Positions 1 to 7,472 of a stretch of 8,404 bases of DNA are shown here, in pieces. Position 1 is the stretch's first letter, and each line of letters opens with the position of its first letter. The stretch covers positions 1 to 8,404 of the forward strand of contig CAIWHI010000145.1 in NCBI GenBank assembly GCA_903912435.1. Direction: 5' to 3'. Source of the DNA: an uncultured Bacteroidota bacterium. Lineage in GTDB: Bacteria > Bacteroidota > Bacteroidia > Chitinophagales > Chitinophagaceae. The notes under the pieces were generated by a model. It was given only the letters and a program-made list of their open reading frames with translations, did not search any database and was not told the DNA's origin. The position numbers were made by a program, and so were the translations under genes.

Positions 1-613
1 TGCCCTATTAAAAGTTCAGGTGAATAACTCTCTGGTGGTTTTACCCACATGCCCCGCTACCGAAACCCCAAATGAGGATAGTTGCTTTACCCCTGGTGCA
101 ACAGCAAAATTCTATTTTTTCCTAAGGAATGAAACCGTAGGAGATACAGCCTACGAACGTATTGTAAATCCAGATGGTTCAACCTTTACAAGTTGGAGGC
201 ACAATAGTATCAACAGCTATTTATCCTCTTATTGGTATTTTAATAAAGTACTACCCACTATTCCGGGAGTTTACACCTATGAGACCATTTATAATGGCAC
301 CACTTGCACTAAAACTTTTAAAGTAAACTGCATAGCCTTGGGTGTTGAGAAAAATACAAATGAACCAGATCTAGACATTTACCCCAATCCTGCGCAAAAT
401 ACTATTGGCCTATCAATGACTGATTTGAGTAATGAACCCGTTAACCTTACTATAAAAAATCTTTTAGGTATGGTTGTCTTTAGTGATAAATTATCCCTTG
501 AAAACAACCACATACACAAAGAAATTAATATAAAAAATCTCAGTAGCGGAGTATACATACTAAGCCTGGAATCAAATCACTCACGAATAATCAGGAAGTT
601 TGTAAAACAATAA
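1..613 (+). CDS. Secreted T9SS-sorted protein, C-terminal part (5' truncated)
   Basis: The reading frame is open from base 2 to the TAA at 611-613, giving 203 visible residues, so the gene starts upstream of the window; the GTG at position 20 is internal and should not be taken as a start. The first ~110 residues form a beta-rich Ig-like domain (pattern FYFLRNETVGD, then NPDGSTFTSW, then PGVYTYETIYNG with a closing TFKV strand), which I recall as a small module before sorting domains in Bacteroidota exoproteins. Residues ~123-203 are a type A T9SS C-terminal domain: DIYPNPAQNT opening, an LGMVVFSD strand, SSGVYILSLES and a basic IIRKFVKQ end. In this family the domain directs passage across the outer membrane and is then removed by the sortase-like PorU. 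The enzymatic or binding part lies outside the window, so its role is unknown. The gap of 116 bases to the next gene suggests separate transcription. Confidence 0.85.
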   Translation, partial: ALLKVQVNNSLVVLPTCPATETPNEDSCFTPGATAKFYFFLRNETVGDTAYERIVNPDGSTFTSWRHNSINSYLSSYWYFNKVLPTIPGVYTYETIYNGTTCTKTFKVNCIALGVEKNTNEPDLDIYPNPAQNTIGLSMTDLSNEPVNLTIKNLLGMVVFSDKLSLENNHIHKEINIKNLSSGVYILSLESNHSRIIRKFVKQ

Positions 614-729
614 GCATCCTGGCCATTTTTATAAAATAATTAATAATATAGATAGAGTAGCTATCAAAAACATTTGAACTCATTATATCAATTTTTTGTC
701 CTATTTTGGTAGCACATTAAAACTGCTAT
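614..729. other. Intergenic region with weak hairpin
   Basis: This AT-rich spacer between two co-directional genes holds a short inverted repeat, GATAG (651-655) and CTATC (661-665), with a five-base loop. It is too weak to be called a terminator. The right half carries the candidate promoter listed separately. I see no open reading frame here. Confidence 0.5.
673..709 (+). promoter_or_regulatory. Candidate Bacteroidota promoter for the 289-residue secreted protein
   Basis: A TTTG at 673-676 is followed after 25 bases by TATTTTGG at 702-709, an imperfect version of the Bacteroidota -7 element TAnnTTTG. The spacing is longer than the usual ~19-23. The ATG lies about 20 bases downstream. This is the best match in the spacer but is weak. 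Confidence 0.25.
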
Positions 730-1599
730 ATGAGGCAAGCTATCGTATTTTTTATTGCATTCCTGCTGACCACAAATTGCCTGGTTGCTAAAACCATTAA
801 TATAAACCTATCTGAAGCCATCGAAAAAAAGATGGTTACTACTGAGGGTGTGAATATAAATGGTAATTACATGGGCAAAACAATGAGCCTTAGTGTTACC
901 AATATTAGCAAGGAAACACTGGTAATAAAAGTGGATAATGGAGTAGTTTTTAAACCGGAAGACCCAATAAACCAACCTATGGTGATAGCAGGTGAACCCA
1001 CCTTGGTAATACAACCCACAAAAAAGAACAGTGTAGATGTTTACACTTTTTGTGGCAATGCACCCAGGCACTGTCCTGCTAAAGAACATAAATACACTTA
1101 TGGATATAAAGCCAGTGATACATTAATCAAGGTACTGCAATTTATTAAAACCAACTCACTCTATGATGACCTTGGACAAAGTGCCGTATGGGCCATTACT
1201 AACCATAATAGCCTATCTGACATTTATGACACCCAAAGAGAGGCTATTGCCAATGAACTTTTAGCTCTGGTAATGAGGCTTACCAACAGGGAAAAACCAC
1301 AATACCATACTGTTAGCAAACATGATGCGATACCCGATGCACCTGCTTATGTACCTAAAACACTAAAAATCATAGCAGATTTCGAATTGAGGCTTGAAGC
1401 TCCTAAAGTGTTGACACTGGGTGTATTTGATGCCTCCGGTAAAATGATACAATCAGTCTTTGAAAACCAGGAGTTTGGGGCTTTAGGCCACCGATTTGAA
1501 GTAGAGTTCGAATCGGCAGATGTGCAGTCAGGCAATTATTATATCCGTCTTAAGGAAGGCGAAAAAATAATTAAGGAACAAGTAGTAAAAGTGGAATAA
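730..1599 (+). CDS. Secreted protein with possible thioester-like domain and Ig-like sorting-type C-terminus
   Basis: The 289-residue product starts with a Sec signal peptide (MRQAIVFFIAFLL core, likely cut after LVA, residue 20; the Cys at 17 is not in a lipobox). Residues ~22-105 are beta-rich (NINGNYMGKTMSLSVTNIS, then VIKVDNGVVF, a typical surface Ig-like pattern). Residues ~103-165 contain YTFCGN with Cys108, a second Cys115, and GQSAVWAIT with Gln150 and Trp154. This resembles the Cys plus (T)Q-x-A-[IV]-W arrangement of thioester-forming TED/TQXA domains; the resemblance is an inference from pattern, not a confirmed match. Residues ~212-289 form a beta-sandwich (GVFDASGKMIQ, SGNYYIRLKEG, EQVVKVE end) like a T9SS C-terminal domain but without the usual PNP opening. 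The gene faces the large protease gene across a shared terminator. No catalytic function can be assigned; a surface adhesive or envelope role is plausible. Confidence 0.85.
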   Translation: MRQAIVFFIAFLLTTNCLVAKTININLSEAIEKKMVTTEGVNINGNYMGKTMSLSVTNISKETLVIKVDNGVVFKPEDPINQPMVIAGEPTLVIQPTKKNSVDVYTFCGNAPRHCPAKEHKYTYGYKASDTLIKVLQFIKTNSLYDDLGQSAVWAITNHNSLSDIYDTQREAIANELLALVMRLTNREKPQYHTVSKHDAIPDAPAYVPKTLKIIADFELRLEAPKVLTLGVFDASGKMIQSVFENQEFGALGHRFEVEFESADVQSGNYYIRLKEGEKIIKEQVVKVE

Positions 1600-1602
1600 A
1601 TA

Positions 1603-1646
1603 GCTCCACTTATAATGACCGGATTCTGAATCATTAAAAGTGGAGC
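1603..1646. terminator. Bidirectional terminator hairpin between convergent genes
   Basis: GCTCCACTT (1603-1611) pairs perfectly with AAGTGGAGC (1638-1646). After one A-A mismatch, TAATGA (1613-1618) pairs with TCATTA (1631-1636), leaving a 12-base loop: 15 pairs with one mismatch. It starts 3 bases after the stop of the + strand gene and 13 bases after the stop of the - strand protease gene. Flanks on both sides are A/T-rich (ATATTATTATACTTTA to the right) but lack a clean T-run. Position and symmetry suggest it ends both transcripts. Confidence 0.75.
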
Positions 1647-1659
1647 ATATTATTATACT

Positions 1660-4600
1660 TTATTCAAAAACCATCTTTGAAGTATACTTTTTGCCATTTA
1701 TATCAATCCTAAGTAGATATACCCCTTTGTACCTATCTGAAGTTTGAATCAATGTTGTATTTATCCATTGGGTAGAATATGCAGTAGTTTCATAAATACT
1801 TCTACCTGTGGCATCGTACATAGTGATTTGCATTTTTGCTTTGTGGTCTGCATTCCATATTATAGTAAAATCACCATTGTGGGTAGGGTTAGGGAAGATA
1901 TTTACTAGTGTATTGGCATCTGACCATTCTATTGTTCTTATCGGCGATTCTATTGGGGTATTATCCTGTAGATAGGCAGTAACCCTGTAGTGGATTGGTG
2001 TTCCAGACTTTAAGGCTGTACCTATGATTGGGTCCTCATAATAGTTTTGGTATTCATTTATATGTACAGCCTTTCGTGTATCTACTGTAGTGTATGCCCC
2101 ATTACCTATTGCCCTATCCAATACATACCTATCTGTAAGAATATCTAATGGAGTATGCCATAAAAGAGATATCACAACGCTACTTAAGCGAGTGACACTT
2201 AGAGACAGTAAATTATTGGCAGTATCGGCATATTCCACCTTTCTAATAGGGGAGTAATAAAATATGCCACTACCATGCATTTTGTACATCAACCTGTAAT
2301 AGTATATACTGGTATCGGTGAAATTTACCCTATCCATATAAGTATATGCCCCTGGGTTAAGTTTCCGGGATTGGGTATCAGCAACTATAGAAAAACTAAT
2401 ATTATCCAAGGAACGCTCAACAAAATAGGAATCAACTGCTGTATCAATTAACGAATACCATTTTAGAGCAACTCCCTGCCCTACCCTATAAGCCTGAAAA
2501 TCGAGATAATCTTTTCCGGCATCAAAAGTGCCAGTAGGGCCGCCACTATTGAACCAAAATTCGCCCCAGGGTACTGCTTTTAATTCGGCATAATAGCCCT
2601 TATCATAAGGCACCCAGGTAACTGATTTGGAAGGATAATAGGTAAATAAATTACCGGTATCATCAAGCATAGTGCCATTCTCAAAATATTCATTAGCCTC
2701 TGCATTTGTATATTGGGTTATTCCCAGTCGGTAAGCATCAATAACTGGTGTACAAGAAGGGCAAGTTGCATCAATTACCGCATTTACAAATTCGCTATCT
2801 GTAATATATAACCTAACTCCCATTGAATCCTGGGGCCTTGCTTCTGATGAAACTACATAATTCCTGCCAAAGATATACTGGGTTGCACCAGGATTAGCCA
2901 CGCTGCCACTTGTATATTGGCTTACAACAGTATTTCGTGATGATGTATTTTCAGGCTGTAAAGAAGCCATTAGTTTGCCATTAATAGCAAAATCTGTCCA
3001 TTGATTACCACTAAGGTTTAGTGTTAATGAGTTAATAGAATCGTCTGGCGGGCAAATAGGTTTCAACAAATCGTATATATGTATATCATCGAGTGCAAAA
3101 CCCTCATAATTAACACCAGGGTCGGATGTTAATACAAACCTGAAATGGGTGGTTTGTCCGGGTAAGCTAACAGGAAGTGGTATGGAGGCCACATGCCAAC
3201 GTGTTAATGTGGTATTGCTCCATACCGAGAAGGTAGAATCGTACCAATTGGTACCCAAACCTGGTGCTCCTAATTTTATCCAGCTAGCCCCATCTAATGA
3301 ATACTCCACCCATGCGGCATCGCATAAGGTATTACCGCAATTTTCAGTCTGTATGGCTGCACTAAAACTCAACATTGGGTGACTAAGACCCGACAAATCA
3401 AAACATGGAGAATAGAGGTAAGATGTTTCCAGATTGCTATAGTGACCATTCAGATTGGTTTTCCATACCTTATTTCCGCTTGCTGCCTGATTAATAATGG
3501 GCGAATTTGGCACACCACATTGCCATGAGTTTCTGAACCCATCACTGAAATAGCCACCATCACCAGATTCAAAATTCTCCAGATATGGGAAACTGCTAAA
3601 AATAGGGCTATTGCGAATATGATAATTGAGAATAGTATCATTGGCAACATACGAATCACCGGCACCTACCAACCAAACATTTATGGAATGGGAAATACCC
3701 GGAGTAATATTCATTTGCTGACTAAAGGTATAATTGACACTTGATTTGGCACTTAAGCTATCCAGTAATCCGGTGTAAGTTGGCCCACCATCCAAAGAAT
3801 AAAACAATTGAATATTATGGAGCGTATAATTTACCCCATTTCGCACTTGTACAATTAATGGAACCGTAGCAGGCAGACCGCAATTTGTAGGCAATGGAGA
3901 CACTACACTTACCATTGATGCATCATTATCAACGGTGTAAATTTTGAAATTATCCAAAGTCATGCCATTTCCATAGTTGGAGGAGGCAATAAGCGATGTA
4001 TCATTCTGGCCAAAAGAAAGCTGGGTACTGGTAGAAAAGTTCCTATGCTCAAACCTTAAAGCATCTGTTAGAGAGATTGATTTAACATGCTTTATAAAAC
4101 CAGGATAACCAGTAAGATCATAATAATATAAGGGCACCCAAGCAGATGTGTCTACACCACGGGCCATTACTAAATTACCATCGCCGGATTTAGGAATTGC
4201 ATGTAAAACATAATCAAAATCAACCCTCACTTCCGCAGTTGAGGTATCATAATTATTTAAATTGAAGGTACCTACAAAGGTATTTTTGCTACCCTGACTC
4301 AGATTTTCAGTCACATCCATACTTATAGAATGGCTACCGCTTATTGTAATATCATCACTTACAAAGGAGCGCAAACGACCGGAATCATTGGTATTGAAAA
4401 AATCCCAATGGCCACCTGGAGAAACACCAATAGAGTCACTAGTAACATTTAGACGCCCCATATCCTCAAAATCATCCATAAATCCTGTGGCAAGGTATAT
4501 TGGATCATTGGGTATGCTTTGAATATTATAAACCAGAGTATCATTAATGTGTTGGGGGTCTGGAATACTAAGATTATTAACGGCAATTAAGATATTGTAA

Positions 4601-7323
4601 TTTTCCAAATTTGAGAATGACATACCAGGTATGGTGGCTATCACGGTTCCGTTGGCTGGTATTGTAACTGGAGTACTCATACTATTCCAGGCACCGCCAT
4701 TTACCCGCCATGATAAAATATAATTGGAGCATGGGTTTCTATACATATTCCTGAGCAATACCTTAATAGATGTGATAGTAGTCAAATCAGTCTTGGTAAA
4801 CATCCTGCCACTAGTTGGTGATATTACTTTTTCCACCATCAGGTCGCCATTAGATATTGATTTGGTACAATTCCCTGAATCAGCAACTTTTATAGCAGCC
4901 CAACTCCTGAACCCAGGGAATCCATCTACTATTGGCTGTACCGCAACATAGGACGTGGTATGCAGTGGCAAACCGCTAAAAGTATAGGTGGTATCAGTAA
5001 CAGAATCAATAACTTGCAACTTCGAGCCCTTTTTAAGAAGGATATAATATCCTGTGGCTCTTGGTGCCGGTGACCAGTGAATATTCAGATAGGTGGGACA
5101 TTGAGCCGTGTCGAAACCAATATTTGGTTCAGTGGAAACAGAAAAACGCTGTGTACTAACCACTTCAGAGGTACCATTTTTAAGCAACCTCATAAAACAC
5201 TTGCCTGAATTGAGCCCTAATGGTAAATAACCTACATAATGAGCATCTATTGGTATCGTATCAGAAACCAATGTCCAGGTACGACCACTATCTGATGAAA
5301 ATTGAGCAGTAAGTCTATGACCGTCATCAAGTCCCTCCCAATACATCCTAATGGTATCTCCGGTCATATTAGGGAATTGCTCACCACCTAATGGTCCTGT
5401 AAGATGTATGGCTGCCGGTATAATATCATAAACAATTGCAACACCCTGAGGGCCAAAAGGCACACTATGCCCTTTTACCTTAATTGTATAGCTACCTGCT
5501 ACGGGGCTTACAATGGTAACCTGTTCGGTATTATTTATATGATCTTCTTTTTCAGTAGCGTTGTTATTTACATTAGCAGGGGTAGGATCAAGGCATAAAG
5601 GTAGGTGGGGCATAGCACCAGGGTCTATTACGCTTAAATCCAAATCATTTACAAGGGCCTTCGTAGCCAGTGGACTTGCAGGAAAATCGTTCCAGCATAT
5701 CATTACTTTCAACTTACCGGTATTAGGTGGAATTGTAATGGTAAAAAACTGAGAATCTCCTTCTACGATACTATTATATGTGTAATTATTCGCATCAAGC
5801 ATTTGCAGCGATCGGTATAAATCCATACCTCCATATCCATAACTGTAATCTGGCCCAGGGTTGCCGAGGTCCATAGCTCCATTTAATAAGATTGCTTTAA
5901 GCAGGTCGGCGCGGGGTTTATTGCCACCATTTAGTTGTTTATACCTTTGGGTAAGGGCAGCCAGGCCCCCTGTAACATGTGGTGCAGCCATACTGGTTCC
6001 CGCTGTCCAGGCATATTTATCATCCGGCACACAACTATAAGTTCCGAGACCCACAGCAATAATTTCAGGTTTTAGCCTGCCATCTTTCACAGGTCCCCGA
6101 GACTCATCACCAGCCTGCTGCAGGAAGCTAGTCATACTGCCAACTACAATAATATTTTTGGAAGGCTGATAACCACCACCCACATTTGCAAAACCATTTA
6201 AATAGGGGGAACAATTCAGGCCCCCATCATTACCTGATGCAAACACATGCTGTACATAAGGGTACTCCCATGACAAGGTATCGAGAAAAGCAGAGTAAAT
6301 ATCATATGTACCTGCATAAGTGCAAGATCCTGTAGTTATAGTATAACTATTATTTGACAAGGTCATGTTATAGCCATTATACATAGCACCTGTTGCTGAT
6401 AGTACATTATCATAAAGATGATCCAACAATTTTACATTAGGTGTTGTAGTGGCGGCAAACGGATCAACAATGGAGGAAGAGCCTACTATACCATTGGTAA
6501 TCTGTCCATGTGCAGATTTAGGACCCGGATTGAAATTGGTTGTTTTTTCCTTAGTATCAATATGGTAAATACCACTGGCATTGTCGCCCACACCCACTGT
6601 TACACTATCGCCCAAAAGACCATAGCCACCATATATTGATTGGGCAGATGCTACATTTCCTTTCATAGATGGCATAGACATAATATCTAATGGCACTAAT
6701 TCAGTTACCGGACTAATATACTTTACCCCATACCAGGAGGCCATAGCTCTTACTTTCTCTGATGGAATAATCACTTTATATGAGCCGAATTTCTGCATTG
6801 GGCCTTGGTGAATAGTGGCCCCCATTACTTCTATAAACTGCCATAATGTCACGTCATTAATCCCAGGATAAAAAGAAACCAGCACTTCTACCTCACCCTT
6901 TTTAGAGCGAACCTGTTGCCATAAATAATCGTCGGCTTTCATTACCGGTGTTACATTTATAGCGGCTGTAATTGGCAGGGAGGCAAATGTGGTCTTGTTT
7001 ACCTTAGGTGAAACATGAGCTAAATAGGTATTTTCCGGGATGTAATCGAACAAGGTGATGCCTTGACTTCTTAGCTGTTCCTTCATCTTCGTATCGGGTA
7101 ATGTTTTAAAATGTAACAATACCTCCACCGGATCAGACTGTGATTTAAGCCTGTTGATACTATCAATCCATTGTGCTGCATTGGGTAAGGCTATAATGCT
7201 ACCTGTCTTTAAATGCATGATAGGGAATCTATCAATAGATTGCCCTATTGACAACTGCCCTAAAAAGCAAAAAAAGGCTATGAGGGTAACGTATTTTCGC
7301 GATATAAGTAGCTTTTTAAACAT
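1660..7323 (-). CDS. Giant secreted subtilisin-like (S8) protease with accessory modules and T9SS domain
   Basis: The 1887-residue exoprotein has a signal peptide (residues 1-28). Two propeptide-like units follow (~64-130 VEVLLHF..., ~143-210 VEVLVSF...). The S8 catalytic domain spans ~230-510: Asp247 (GVGDNASG), His272 (AHGQITNG), oxyanion Asn365 (ASGNDG) and Ser444 (GTSMAAPHVTG), so the active site looks complete. Residues ~515-635 match the KP-43-type beta-barrel (LKVMICWNDFPAS, LVNDLDLSV). Then come an Ig-like module (~636-730, SSDSGRTWTLV), FN3 (~736-815), two CARDB-like plus MAM/jelly-roll-like pairs (~820-1130 and ~1131-1420), a Bacteroidota module of unknown role (~1421-1605), two FN3-like repeats (~1606-1800) and a T9SS type A domain (~1803-1887, NIFPNPTHNG to YKGVYLLRI). 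The ATG at 7321-7323 directly precedes the signal peptide. It likely degrades extracellular protein; the modules probably bind substrate or surface. The substrate is unknown. Confidence 0.93.
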   Translation of the reverse strand: MFKKLLISRKYVTLIAFFCFLGQLSIGQSIDRFPIMHLKTGSIIALPNAAQWIDSINRLKSQSDPVEVLLHFKTLPDTKMKEQLRSQGITLFDYIPENTYLAHVSPKVNKTTFASLPITAAINVTPVMKADDYLWQQVRSKKGEVEVLVSFYPGINDVTLWQFIEVMGATIHQGPMQKFGSYKVIIPSEKVRAMASWYGVKYISPVTELVPLDIMSMPSMKGNVASAQSIYGGYGLLGDSVTVGVGDNASGIYHIDTKEKTTNFNPGPKSAHGQITNGIVGSSSIVDPFAATTTPNVKLLDHLYDNVLSATGAMYNGYNMTLSNNSYTITTGSCTYAGTYDIYSAFLDTLSWEYPYVQHVFASGNDGGLNCSPYLNGFANVGGGYQPSKNIIVVGSMTSFLQQAGDESRGPVKDGRLKPEIIAVGLGTYSCVPDDKYAWTAGTSMAAPHVTGGLAALTQRYKQLNGGNKPRADLLKAILLNGAMDLGNPGPDYSYGYGGMDLYRSLQMLDANNYTYNSIVEGDSQFFTITIPPNTGKLKVMICWNDFPASPLATKALVNDLDLSVIDPGAMPHLPLCLDPTPANVNNNATEKEDHINNTEQVTIVSPVAGSYTIKVKGHSVPFGPQGVAIVYDIIPAAIHLTGPLGGEQFPNMTGDTIRMYWEGLDDGHRLTAQFSSDSGRTWTLVSDTIPIDAHYVGYLPLGLNSGKCFMRLLKNGTSEVVSTQRFSVSTEPNIGFDTAQCPTYLNIHWSPAPRATGYYILLKKGSKLQVIDSVTDTTYTFSGLPLHTTSYVAVQPIVDGFPGFRSWAAIKVADSGNCTKSISNGDLMVEKVISPTSGRMFTKTDLTTITSIKVLLRNMYRNPCSNYILSWRVNGGAWNSMSTPVTIPANGTVIATIPGMSFSNLENYNILIAVNNLSIPDPQHINDTLVYNIQSIPNDPIYLATGFMDDFEDMGRLNVTSDSIGVSPGGHWDFFNTNDSGRLRSFVSDDITISGSHSISMDVTENLSQGSKNTFVGTFNLNNYDTSTAEVRVDFDYVLHAIPKSGDGNLVMARGVDTSAWVPLYYYDLTGYPGFIKHVKSISLTDALRFEHRNFSTSTQLSFGQNDTSLIASSNYGNGMTLDNFKIYTVDNDASMVSVVSPLPTNCGLPATVPLIVQVRNGVNYTLHNIQLFYSLDGGPTYTGLLDSLSAKSSVNYTFSQQMNITPGISHSINVWLVGAGDSYVANDTILNYHIRNSPIFSSFPYLENFESGDGGYFSDGFRNSWQCGVPNSPIINQAASGNKVWKTNLNGHYSNLETSYLYSPCFDLSGLSHPMLSFSAAIQTENCGNTLCDAAWVEYSLDGASWIKLGAPGLGTNWYDSTFSVWSNTTLTRWHVASIPLPVSLPGQTTHFRFVLTSDPGVNYEGFALDDIHIYDLLKPICPPDDSINSLTLNLSGNQWTDFAINGKLMASLQPENTSSRNTVVSQYTSGSVANPGATQYIFGRNYVVSSEARPQDSMGVRLYITDSEFVNAVIDATCPSCTPVIDAYRLGITQYTNAEANEYFENGTMLDDTGNLFTYYPSKSVTWVPYDKGYYAELKAVPWGEFWFNSGGPTGTFDAGKDYLDFQAYRVGQGVALKWYSLIDTAVDSYFVERSLDNISFSIVADTQSRKLNPGAYTYMDRVNFTDTSIYYYRLMYKMHGSGIFYYSPIRKVEYADTANNLLSLSVTRLSSVVISLLWHTPLDILTDRYVLDRAIGNGAYTTVDTRKAVHINEYQNYYEDPIIGTALKSGTPIHYRVTAYLQDNTPIESPIRTIEWSDANTLVNIFPNPTHNGDFTIIWNADHKAKMQITMYDATGRSIYETTAYSTQWINTTLIQTSDRYKGVYLLRIDINGKKYTSKMVFE

Positions 7324-7472
7324 AGTAGTTCGTTAACGCTTTTTCAAATTAAAAAGTCAAAAATCATCTTTGATAGCAACTATTCATCTATTCAACAAAT
7401 AATTGGGGTTTTACGAATAAATTTTACTTGCAACATCAAATTTAATCTTTCCTGAATTAAGTCCATCCTATT
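7324..7472. other. Upstream region of the protease gene
   Basis: This 149-base AT-rich stretch separates the protease start codon from the end of the acyltransferase remnant. Besides the two candidate -7 elements it holds a perfect 8-base palindrome, CGTTAACG (7331-7338), starting 8 bases from the protease ATG. No open reading frame or terminator hairpin was seen. Confidence 0.5.
7345..7379 (-). promoter_or_regulatory. Candidate promoter for the S8 protease gene
   Basis: On the - strand, TTAATTTG (7352-7345) matches the -7 consensus TAnnTTTG with one mismatch. A TTG (7379-7377) lies 24 bases upstream of it and the ATG 21 bases downstream. A perfect TAAATTTG also occurs at 7444-7437, which would give a leader of roughly 105 bases, but I see no -33 element in front of it. 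Either could be the real promoter. Confidence 0.25.

Noticed and set aside
20..613. A complete gene beginning at the GTG at position 20.
   Set aside because: The frame stays open to the window edge, there is no signal peptide after this codon although the protein has a T9SS domain, and the sequence enters mid-domain.
808..1535. Two - strand open frames opposite the 289-residue protein gene.
   Set aside because: They are shadows of a gene with a clear signal peptide and domain pattern; no family resemblance was seen.
1660..7323. Several 60-77 codon open frames on the + strand opposite the protease gene, and a 71-codon one in another - frame.
   Set aside because: They lie entirely inside an intact 1887-codon gene with clear domains, show no recognisable motifs and have compositions expected of antisense frames.
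7331..7338. Perfect palindrome CGTTAACG just upstream of the protease ATG as a regulator binding site.
   Set aside because: Eight bases is too short to separate from chance in AT-rich DNA, and no second copy was found near the other start codons.
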